This document shows positions 8,982 through 17,987 of a stretch of DNA of 17,987 bases, one piece after another (the first letter of the stretch is position 1; every line of letters starts with the position of its first letter). Position numbers and translations under genes: made by a program. The stretch lies in assembly GCA_013365325.1 (NCBI GenBank), contig JABVXV010000652.1, forward strand, positions 1-17,987. Direction: 5' to 3'. This DNA comes from Dipetalonema caudispina (Eukaryota > Nematoda > Chromadorea > Rhabditida > Onchocercidae). Below the pieces are notes generated by a model. That model was not told the DNA's origin, did no database searches, and was given only the letters and a program-made list of their open reading frames with translations.

Positions 8982-11900
8982 ATGCAAACTTCAAAGACCT
9001 CTCATATCATCAGCCTACTTCTATTATACACTCTCGTGAATGCTATATTAACTGCTACAATTGATAATGAATTGATAGGAACCCCAGTGGTGAGCTTTTC
9101 TCACTTATTTTCCTTTATCATCTATTCTGCTACTGATAAAATATTGATCGATTACTACAAAACTTGCATGCTTTATAAAACATAAAATTATTTCTATTCG
9201 AACAGTGTAGGATCTTTTACTAGTTAATTATAATGAATTGTGCTTAAGAAATTTTGGTTAACATCAGAAATTGATAAAATTAATGGACGGATTTGAGTAC
9301 TGTTCGTAAACAATAACAAATTAGTTTCTCGAAATATTTCATTCATTATCAGCCTAACGTTTCTCTAATGACTTTTTCTTTCGTCTTTTAAAATATTTCA
9401 TTTTCGAAACTTATATTTAATTACCAGAATTAATTGAAGCCTTTCTTTCAAATCATTTGTATCATCTCTTTCATCTCAGACAGTTGACGCTGTCAAGAAG
9501 ACGTTCAAAACTACATTATGCTATCGGTGTTATCATGATATTAGTTTAATTATTTAGGCTTGGTTAGATTTTTGCAATTAATTATAATATGATCCATTTA
9601 TATTGCAGGTAGATTGTGAGGATACGATGGTATCATTAACATTCCAAACCAGAAAACCATTTACTGGACGTGTGTATGTACGAGGGTTAGCTGATGATGA
9701 CCGATGCTCCAGGAATTTTGCATCAAACGTCGATCAGAACAAATTCTCAATGATGATTCAAAATGGTGATTGTACTATGCAACGGCAACGAGTTACCGGT
9801 TCTTTGGAGGTACGTTCAATGTATAGTTTTAATAAGTTTGGAACAATTATGTCGATCATTTTATTTTCATATTGTCTAAAAAAGAATGTTGGCACAATAA
9901 TTTAATTTTTTTTAATATAAAATTCAAATATTTTTAGCTCAAATATTTTTTATTTAGTGTAAAATTTTTATCATATCATGAAGCATTTTGAAAGTTTTAT
10001 GGAAGAATTTAACTATTTTACATAATTTTAGGGTATTATGTTCTCCCTTACGATCGTAGTATCATTTCATGGAACATTTGTAACGCGAGCTGATCGAGCC
10101 TACCGTTGCATGTGTTTTTTCCGAAATATTAAACGGCTAACATCCGGTGTAGATATGTCATCAATTGGCACTATCGAATTGATGGATACAGTACAAATGC
10201 CTACTTGCACATATAGTATTCATTCAGGAAGCGCAGATGGACCACCAGCTGTGTAAAATTTTTTTTTAAATTCTTAAACTTATCTTTCAAAATTCGAAAT
10301 TAGCTCATGGCAGTCTTTATAATTCAGTTCTTTTGTTTCATAATATCCCATTGATTATTTCGCTCCCGCAGTTTATCAATCGGATTTGTTGATCAAGCTG
10401 TTTAGTTTGTGTATTGTTTGTTACGGTACGAGTAGTTTCAGCGCAAATTTTTTCCAAAATAATTTAGGAATAAATGATTATTAAACTTTTTAATTTAATC
10501 TTTGTGATTTTCTTTAAATTTTTACGAAAAAAAACGTGTGAATTACAGCTATGGCCAAGTCGGTGAAAAAATTTACCACGTTTGGGAATGTGATGATGAT
10601 ACACAAGGCTTTTTGGTACATTCATGCTTCGTTAACGATGGACGAGGAACACGTTTTGACTTGGTATCTAATCTTTGTTGCCAGTAAAGTATTCAACATT
10701 TAATTGGATTAGCAGAAAAATTAGTAAAAAGTTAAAATATACTTTATAGCTTGATTTGGATGGATGCGCTATTGATCCAATCATTCAACCTGATGTGCAA
10801 TATGACGAAGATTTGAGAACAGTAAAATATTTCGATGTTTTTATAAACTTAAAAAAAGAATTGATAAAATGATCTATCTTAAATTTCTTGAAGGAAAAGG
10901 TATAGGAGGTGGATAAAGAAGTACGCATCTTTAAAACTTAAAACGATAAAGGTAAGTGATAACAAAATTTGGATATTGCAAGAATGTAATCAAAACTATT
11001 TCAGCTTTATTTCATTGCAAAAAATACCTTATGTGTTCTCGAGAATTATTAAAAGATTTACTTTATAAGCTTTTTCACTTCTGAATACATTTCTACACTG
11101 TAAATTACGATTTTTTATCTTAATTCATAACACTGATCTCGAGTCAGATTTCTTTTTCCCCCTTACACTATCAGCCAATTTAAAATTTCTTTTCACGAAT
11201 TCATAACTGAAGCCAGAGTAAAATTTTAAAATGTATTTGAAAAAACTGTATTGTTATTATTGTTTTTAGCAATCAATTATTCGAATACATATATATTCTG
11301 GACTTTGAATGAATTTATAGGCAGTGGTTGAAACATGGGGTTATAAGTTCAGTGATACTTCCGTCTTAAACTATCAGTGTGTCGTTGAGTTGTGTAAGAA
11401 AAGTGCTGGTGAATGTGAAGGTCTCACTCCACCAACATGTACCAATAATAATCGAATTCGGCGTAATGTAGCTAGCAACAATTCTAGGTTTGACATTTGA
11501 AATTTTTAATGATAAAACTTTAGTTAGTGTAGGAATGATTCTAAGAAGTATTCTGAAATTTGTGATATTTGTAGCATTCATCAGATGGATTTAATTGCTA
11601 CACTTAGCATGCTCGATAACATTGAAGAAAACGGAGTGTCTGATTCTCGATCACGGTTTTTGGTGCAAGGAACCACTCAGGTACAGTTTTTCTTTTTTTT
11701 TTTTCAAGTAATTTATGGCATTGTAGCGATTCACGATAATTTCTATGAGATCTTAACATAAAAACATGTCCTGCATACTGAGTACTACGTGTGACTCTTC
11801 GTCTAATATCTTTTTGTACCACACGGATTTTTAGGCGACTTTCCAGCAAACATCATCCTTGATCAACCAAGAATACGATTAAAGTTTGTAAAACATTCAC

Positions 11901-12307
11901 ATCAATTCCAAATTTAAATTTATTACGAAAGTTTAGTAACAGATCACGAATCGAAATTTTAGTCCAGTTATGGATTCAAAAATGGAATGGCAATAGCATT
12001 GGTACCATCACAGAGAGTGTGCCTAACTTATCCGGTTCTTTGCGCATTTCTAATTGCTACTTCACTTCTACTTACCACTTTCTCATCCATCATAGTTTTC
12101 CTGTATAGGAGAAACAGGTATAAGCTTTCTGAAATCTTATAGTTAAAAATATGGACGTGAAATACGTGGATTTTATGATTACCATATAAATTGTTTTTAT
12201 CGAACTGCTTCATAAGTTAATTTGCGAGAGAGTTAATCGACAATAAAATCTAAAAATCGATAGTAATGAAGTTTTTTTTTTTTTTCAGGGAAGCATTGAA
12301 AGAGTGA
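8982..12307 (+). CDS. cuticlin-like ZP-domain membrane protein, complete, nine exons
   Basis: Exons are 8982-9089, 9609-9809, 10032-10252, 10549-10663, 10750-10821, 11321-11487, 11575-11680, 11963-12117 and 12289-12307, all with GT/AG borders and matching phases. The product is 387 residues. Residues 1-20 or so are a signal peptide (core IISLLLLYTLV). The mature start IDNELIGTPVVDC is typical of nematode cuticlins. A ZP domain runs from Cys39 to about Cys279, with cysteines at 39, 69, 91, 129, 131, 162, 191, 203, 221, 259, 264, 271 and 279 and the segments PFTGRVYVRGL and VTRADRAYRC. A furin-like RIRR site is at 284-287, a transmembrane helix at 353-377, and the cytoplasmic tail is RRNREALKE. 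ZP proteins of this group are cleaved at the basic site and polymerise into cuticle or apical matrix at the epidermal surface. The start is the first ATG that gives a clean signal peptide. Closest to the cut/cutl family; the exact orthologue cannot be named. Confidence 0.94.
11835..11882 (+). other. possible alternative terminal exon of the cuticlin-like gene
   Basis: A good acceptor (GGATTTTTAG) at 11825-11834 is followed, in the phase left by the exon ending at 11680, by 15 sense codons and a TAA at 11880-11882. Using it would replace the transmembrane exon and give a protein of about 345 residues ending LINQEYD. An ATTAAA overlaps the stop (11878-11883). It cannot be an internal exon: the available downstream donors break the frame. 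It may simply be intronic. Confidence 0.25.
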
Positions 12308-12380
12308 AAATATCTATTGCTATTTTCAGTAATGAATTTAATCGGAATTCCGGCTTGTAATAACTATCAATCGTGATATT

Positions 12381-12408
12381 AATAAAATTTTGTAATAGTA
12401 ATAATAAA
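12381..12408 (+). promoter_or_regulatory. candidate poly(A) signals of the cuticlin-like gene
   Basis: AATAAA occurs at 12381-12386 and 12403-12408, 74 and 96 bases after the stop at 12305-12307. Further copies lie at 12484 and 12499. The first two are at a normal distance for a short nematode 3' UTR. Confidence 0.6.
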
Positions 12409-12504
12409 GATTCAGGTGATATTGTCAAATATGACGGTCACAAGTTGATCTAATAAGTGTTTATGGAATCAAAATAATTTTTGAATAAATGATTTCTAAA
12501 TAAA

Positions 12505-12872
12505 ATGCCATGATATGATTGATACTCCAGAACTTAATACTTCTGGCAAAAACTATACAATTAGAAATCTTCAACAAAACCTGAAGAGTAAATTAATTAA
12601 AATTAATTGTTGTCTTCCGAAAACTGAAACTATCTTCTTGTAAGCCTATTTCTATCAGATTAACCTCATAAACAATTCCTGAAATACATTCAGCGACAAA
12701 TGCCCTTGTTATTCGCTTAATGTAAAGAGGTTATATTGTGGGAAATAATTTGTTACTTGAATGTTTAAAATTGAACATCACCCAACATTTTCCACATTGG
12801 TTTCCATGTTGTCATGATAGAATTAATCCCGAAATGTGCAAATTATAACCATATTCAAAATATGCGAGCTCA
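12505..12872. other. convergent intergenic spacer
   Basis: The cuticlin-like gene (plus) and the monooxygenase gene (minus) end tail to tail, 565 bases apart. I see no gene here and no canonical minus-strand AATAAA for the monooxygenase. Confidence 0.6.
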
Positions 12873-15800
12873 TTAAAAAGGTTTCAACATTTTAAGGTAA
12901 TACAGGAGTTTATTAATTGGTGTTGATTCCATTGTTTCGGCAGTTCGTCGTGTGCGGGTATTATCGAATGTCCTTCCTGGCATACCTAGCAATGCATCAC
13001 GCGCTCCGATCCATGCATGTGGCCCCTATAAAAAAACCAACAATTTTTCCCACTTCACAAGAAGCAAACTGAGCAAACTGCGAAAAACGGCAAAAAGAGT
13101 AATACTGAAAGACTGAGTTTTTTCATAAGGGTATAAAACTGATCATAAGTATTAAGATTGAAAAAAACATATCTACCTAATCGAAATAATTTCTTTCTGC
13201 AAATTTTATTAAAACTAAAGCTAACATTTAATCTATATTGATATGATGCCAAGCCTTCAAACAGTAAAGTGTATGCCAAACGAGGATCAGTGAAGCAGTA
13301 CTTGAGTAAATTTGGTTTTGCACCAAACATCGTCGCTAGTTCATCCATATAGCTTGCATAATCCACCTAAAACTTCTTTGAGTGTACGAAAATAATAATT
13401 TCTTTTATTTTTTCCCTTTTATAAATTACTTTCATATTGCCCCTTATGTGATATAATTATGACAAACCTCCAAAGCAAGCCGCCGCCTTTTCAGAAATTT
13501 TTTCGCCATCAATGCTTTCCTTCTCTCGATATCTTTTTTCATTTCTTCAATGTCCGGTAACTTGCAATAACCAGCGAATACTTGACAGTAAAGTCGAGAT
13601 TGCATTTCAGAAACGGGCATTACAGCTCCACCCGGTTGGACAAGACCTATTACAGCTAAAGTATTCTGCAAATACGGACGGTCGTGTTAGAGGAAAATGA
13701 TAAAAAATGCAAAAATCATAAGTGAAAATATTATGAGTCATGAAATAAAAAAAAGAATAGATGATGAAAATTCCAAAATTTCAACTTGGAAGCAAACCTT
13801 TGATGATAATTGTGGTGGATACATTTGAAGATACAGATCGACATTATTATCAATAATAGGTATAAGGTTACCATCTTCAACGATTGAAAAATGAAATGAA
13901 TAACCGGTACCAAAGATCACTGCATCAACATTACTTACAGCTGTACCATCTTCAAATATTACATCGTGTTCAGTAAAACGAGCAACGTTCGGTTTAATCT
14001 AAAATATCATTATTCAAAACATAACATATACCTTTCCACTCTTCACGCAATTATTATCTGTTTTTTCAGTCAATAATATTTGACGTATAACCGGAAATAT
14101 GATGTGCATATATGGCACATCTAAGTTATCATACATAGGATCCAAGAAAGCTTTACATGATCACCGGTTAAACGTTTTGCTTGATTCAGTAATTGATGAG
14201 GTCTTCCGTGATTAATTTTATCACTACTAGTTTATCTAGGAATTAATTTGCTTAATCTTACTTACAATAATAGATCCGTAAGCGATACGACTCGGTAGGT
14301 CATCGTTAACAGTATCATGCTGTGCAGAAGAATTATGCTTCGGTTTTAAACCGTATCGTCCATGATCAAAGTATTGATTAAGTTTGCTTTCATATTTTTT
14401 TTCAGTTAACTGTAATTTGTGTTGCATTTTATGTACTGATACTCATAGATAAAGATAAACTTTAATCGGAGAGAAGAAAAAATTTGAGGATGATCGGATA
14501 CTACTGCACATCAAAATATTTCATCAGTTGTGTAATTAAAAAATTTCTTTTCCGCTGATTATTTATTTCTGATATATATACATATATAAGGTATAATTTT
14601 ATTTACAATTTTGCAATAGCTATTCTTTTCGTAAAAAGTATACGATAAATTGGTAACCCTAAGAAAATTTAACATTGAGGGATTTTCCAATCCTTCGCAT
14701 CTGAGGGAAGAAAAGTTCTACTTCATTGACAGCAATTGTCATGTGATATTTTCCAATTTTCACGAAAGTTAGATAATATTTTTAGAGTTAAGAACTATTA
14801 CTGGTGAATTACAGAGGACAAGTGGTGTCAAACAAAAACGGATGAATTCGCCTGATGAGATTTATGATAATTAATAAATGAATGGTAAAACTTACCCATG
14901 TTGGTGCTATTTTTATTATTGCTTGAATGTACCGAGTAAGAAAAACAAGATCAATCGGTTCACCCCCCTCCCAAAGTCTACTCGTCACCCAAGAGCCACT
15001 ACGGGTTGATAGATAAACCTGAAATAAAACTATCATTAGTATTGATGGACAGAAATTACCTCAACAGTTTAAGAATTAATTTTTAAATTTCAAGAAAAGG
15101 AAAATGCCGTTACCTCCTTGGAAATTCTACTCAAATCAACTGCAATGTCACCAGAAGAATTACCAATTCCAATTACCACTACAGTCTTGTCATTGTACGC
15201 AAACGGTTCACGATAATCATGACTATGAATAATTTCACCACGGAATTTGTCCTGTCCTGGGAACTGTTCTGGCCAATACGGTATTGCATGGTGACCACAG
15301 CAAAGCAGTACTCCATCAAATTTTTCAGTTTGTATCATATCATCGCTATAAAAACAAAAATTTCTAAATGCTTCTCGTCAGTAGTTTTTTCCATCTTTGT
15401 AATAATTGTTTGCTTTTTTTGAAGTCCATTATTGCTGCAGCGTTGCAAATAAAGCGACAAATAACGAGCTGTCGAATTAGTTAAGTTAACACGTCAAAAA
15501 GGTATTGCCTCTCTTTACAATCGCAAGTTAAATAAATTATATGATTGTCGCGAAATCTAAATGAATTTCGCGAAGAAAGGGATAATACATTTCTTATAAT
15601 TGAATTAATTGATGCTTCGTTTCGTAATGAAACAATTCTTCTTATAAATTGTTAACATAAACCATTTAACTTATACTCATCCTTGTCTAAGATGAGATAT
15701 TAACAATGCGTCTTTGTTGTCTGTGGTTAAGATATGCTTAAATCAGATCCGACAGCAACGTACCATCCTTTGTTCATATCCTTAAAATAAGATTGTGACA

Positions 15801-17987
15801 TTATCCTTTGTTCATATGTTAAACTATGATTGTGACATTGTCCTTTGTTCCATATGCTTAAGCTAGGATTGCGACATCGTGTCCTTTGTTTCATATGCTT
15901 AAGCTAGGATTGTAAAACATTGTCCTTTGTGTCATATACTTACAACAGGGTTACAATAATGCTTCCTGTAAGCCACTCGCAATACACACACATATATATA
16001 TATACAAGGGTCACGGCTTTACGGGACTCATTCGACTCATTTTCCACTCATTCGTCTCATTCCACTCTTTGGCTTACTTATTCAATCAGCCTACGATTCA
16101 CTCAATCACCTTATTTACTTACAAAGCTACGATCCTCTTACTTCCACTTCTCCTATTTAATTCTTTCTACTTGGACCTTCTCACCACAAGTCAGTTCAGT
16201 GACTTTAACTTATTACGCATTAAAATTATTATATCATTTGCTGGTATTAATTGCTGTGTTATTCAATAAATTCTATATTCAATTGCATGTCGTGATACTC
16301 AACAAGAGGACTGCACTGTCTTCAACAAAATATAGATTCCTTCTACCACAAATCAAAACTTTCACGACAGTGATCGCTTAAATTTTGTTGAGGGGTTAAA
16401 ACAAGGAGCCGAAAGCTACGACTAGACAGTAACCCTAAGCGTCGGTCAAGAATAAAAGATTACTGAATGCACCTCAGAGAAAAAATGGTATCATCAAAAG
16501 ATTTCAGATATGAATCTGCGTTACTGAAATGAAAGAGGCAAAGCGAGTGAAATCAGAGGAGAAGCAGACGAATAAAGGATGGAAGTGAAGAAAGTTTGCT
16601 AAAATTAAATTAATACAGAAGAAAGAGAAGAGTTGAAGATTGCAAGTAAAGGAATCAGGTGGACACGGGTGCAATTAAGGACAGGTCAGAAACTGATTCA
16701 GAAGAATCACTGCTGTTCACATCAACACAAAGACAGAAAAAGATCTCTGAAATAATGTTACAGAAGGAACATATTATTACAATTGTAAATCAATTGATAA
16801 TAACTGTACTTCACAGGCGACATATTTACTACACTTCCTTGATTATAGTAGAAAGTTGAGATGCAACTGAATTTACCAATAAAAGGAAGCATTGTAAAAC
16901 GAAAGAAAAGGCATTGAAGGCGGTATGGCGAAAGGTTAGGGAAACACTGGAAGTGAAAAATAGTAGTTTGAGTTATGAATAGGATAAATTGTCGCGGTGA
17001 ACCAAACATCGCAATAGGTAAGAAGCAGTGATGACTCAATTTCGAAATAATCAATTACAGATTTCAATAGTTGTGGGTGATGAGCGGATCATATTTGGGT
17101 AAGCATGAAGTGTACAAGGAATATTCAAATTAGATTAAAGCAAGGGAAGAGCAGCTGGAATCAGATTTGAGTGTAACGCTAAACCATACGCCAAGAAAAT
17201 TAATAAGCAGACAAAATTGGCTTTATAATTATATCTTGAAATGATAGTTCCTGAGAGATTATTGAAATGATAGCTGGCAGGTATCTTATATGATGGAGGA
17301 TGAAAGTAATGTTGAATACTTGATTGTTAATGGATATTATGAGTATAAAGGAATACAATGGTCTCTAGGAGACATCTTTCCAGAACAGGAAGGAGACGGA
17401 AGATAATGATAAGTGGATAAAGCGATAATAAAGAACTGTAAGGACGAAATACTGTATGGAAAAAGGAGAAAATCGTGGAAGGAAGGTATCATTATTATCA
17501 AAAATGTGAATATCTGTTATGCTAAAATGGTGAGAGCAAGAGCAATGAAAAGCGTCAAGAAAAGTTTTTTTTTTTTTCAAAAAGCGAAATAATAAAACTT
17601 AGCTATAATTTTCTTTGCGAACCAAACTAAAAGAAAAAACGACTAACAGTAGTTATCATAAAATAAAATGATTTAAAGGTTGAAATTCGAAAAAGGAATT
17701 AATCGTTATATCATTGCAAAGAAAACCCTCATTGAGAACTGTAAATATAGCAAGAAAGTATTATACTTCACTATCTCTTACACCTTGTCATGGACACAGC
17801 ATTTTTCGGGATGACTGTGACATTCGTACGAATGAAACATCTATTAGAAATAATAAATAGATGAACTAAATAAAACAAATTAACTAACTTAATGATACGA
17901 TATGTAACATTCCATCGGCCAGTTTCCTCATATTTTTCATCCCTTTCAATACGTGTCACTTCATGCCTCAAATTAATATATTGTAAT
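12873..17987 (-). CDS. flavin-containing monooxygenase, 5' partial, nine exons visible
   Basis: Exons in transcript order are 17987-17889 (cut by the window edge), 15345-15114, 15018-14896, 14409-14266, 13998-13798, 13665-13468, 13366-13226 and 13025-12873 (stop 12875-12873); counting the missing 5' part, at least nine are expected. All borders are GT/AG and in phase. About 430 C-terminal residues are visible, against about 530 for the family, so the N-terminal FAD-binding GxGxxG lies outside. Diagnostic motifs are the FMO signature FRGEIIHSHDY (FxGxxxHxxxY), the NADPH-binding GIGNSSGD, VYLSTRSGSWV, FDHGRYGLKPKH, TVNDDLPSRI, IFGTGYSF (the usual FATGY position), TLAVIGLVQPGGAVMP and YQYRLNGPHAW-GARDA. 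FMOs are usually microsomal and use NADPH and O2 to oxygenate soft nucleophiles such as N and S centres. The C-terminus (PINKLLYYLKMLKPF) is only weakly amphipathic and is not a clear membrane anchor. The 15346-17888 intron is 2.5 kb and holds repeat DNA. Confidence 0.94.
14014..14231 (-). pseudogene. frameshifted coding-like fragment inside a monooxygenase intron
   Basis: Within the intron 14001-14265, reading minus, one frame from 14231 gives 25 protein-like codons including HGRPHQLLNQAKRLTGDH. At about 14157 the protein-like reading shifts by one base and continues as KAFLDPMYDNLDVPYMHIIF and onward to a stop at 14016-14014. The composition is much more protein-like than the surrounding intron. 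I do not recognise it and it does not match the FMO segment expected at this point: the flanking exons GSII and IKPNV already join seamlessly. It could be a captured gene fragment, a dead exon, or an endosymbiont-derived insert. Confidence 0.4.
15766..15960 (+). repeat. tandem array of about 40-base units, five copies
   Basis: Copies begin at 15766, 15804, 15841, 15882 and 15923, each opening TCCTTTGT and containing a CATATGCTTAAGCTAGGATT-like core. Unit lengths are 38, 37, 41 and 41. Copies 3 and 4 are the most alike and the outer ones have diverged. A weaker copy may precede the array (about 15710-15765). Confidence 0.85.
15984..16005. repeat. AC/AT dinucleotide microsatellite
   Basis: Alternating AC then AT units lie just after the 40-base tandem array. 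This could serve as a TATA-like element if the region is an LTR promoter; otherwise it is simple sequence. Confidence 0.85.

Larger units (their letters stand above)
15690..17560 (+). mobile_element. possible decayed LTR retroelement in the large monooxygenase intron
   Basis: In order there is a degenerate tandem-repeat array (15766-15960), a TATA-like (AC)n(AT)n run (15984-16005), a CTCATT-repeat stretch, AATAAA at 16265-16270, and about 140 bases later GGTTAAAACA at about 16394-16403. This resembles the U3-R-U5 order of an LTR; tandem repeats in LTRs are known in BEL/Pao-type elements. Downstream to about 17560 the plus strand is purine-rich, with short protein-like open stretches broken by stops and shifts (for example 16485-16529, 16659-16859, 17110-17240 and 17270-17406), which could be gag remnants. 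I found no second LTR, no clear primer-binding site and no reverse transcriptase, so the call is tentative. It lies antisense to the host gene. Confidence 0.33.

Noticed and set aside
11604..11849. Minus-strand open frame of 81 codons
   Set aside because: It overlaps exon 11575-11680 of the cuticlin-like gene and its intron; a shadow frame.
15920..16381. The longest single open frame in the window (153 codons, plus strand)
   Set aside because: It runs over the repeat array, the TA microsatellite and pyrimidine-rich LTR-like DNA. C/T-rich sequence has few stops, the product is Ser/Thr/Leu low-complexity, and there is no ATG at the start or splice context.
16659..16680. VDTGA resembling the active site of a retroviral-type aspartic protease
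   Set aside because: The residues after it do not fit the protease fold pattern and it lies where gag, not pol, would be expected. Likely coincidence.
16758..17580. Minus-strand open frames in the large intron
   Set aside because: They are reverse readings of the purine-rich plus strand, Phe/Ser/Ile-rich, and do not match any FMO segment.

Overview
This is AT-rich eukaryotic nuclear DNA that looks like a nematode, probably a spirurid or filarial worm. The evidence is small exons split by introns with GT donors and TTTCAG/TTTTAG-type acceptors, a cuticlin-type ZP gene (a nematode cuticle family), no bacterial-style operon structure, and long AT-rich spacers full of simple repeats. The species call is inference. 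Very few genes appear as long open frames. I built the four gene models below by hand from splice sites and intron phase, and in each model every exon junction is phase-compatible.

Layout. (1) Bases 1-121 are an ATT microsatellite. (2) Bases 314-1765, minus strand: a six-exon gene for a 235-residue multi-pass membrane protein with a charged, coiled-coil-like tail; family not recognised. (3) Bases 2851-4634, minus strand: a four-exon gene for a small secreted protein with a signal peptide, a polybasic site and 12 cysteines in 79 residues; family not recognised. Its last exon could instead splice in phase into gene 2, so the two models could be one gene. (4) Bases 4646-8900: a 4.3 kb spacer between divergent genes. 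It contains a decayed coding-like stretch (about 5294-6444, plus strand) that keeps one frame but has many stops, then homopolymer and simple-repeat DNA. (5) Bases 8982-12307, plus strand: a complete nine-exon cuticlin-like ZP-domain gene of 387 residues, with signal peptide, ZP domain, RIRR cleavage site, transmembrane segment and short cytoplasmic tail. Three GATA cores, two of them in a perfect palindrome, lie just upstream. (6) Bases 12873-17987, minus strand: a flavin-containing monooxygenase (FMO) with nine exons visible; the N-terminal FAD-binding part lies outside the window. It is convergent with the cuticlin gene. One of its introns holds a frameshifted coding-like fragment, and its 2.5 kb intron holds a tandem-repeat array and what looks like a decayed LTR retroelement.

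The cuticlin-like protein is probably a cuticle or apical matrix component of the epidermis, and the FMO is a metabolic oxygenase. I see no reason to think they act together. The most notable unassigned items are the two unrecognised minus-strand genes and their possible fusion, a possible membrane-free cuticlin isoform, and two orphan coding-like fragments.
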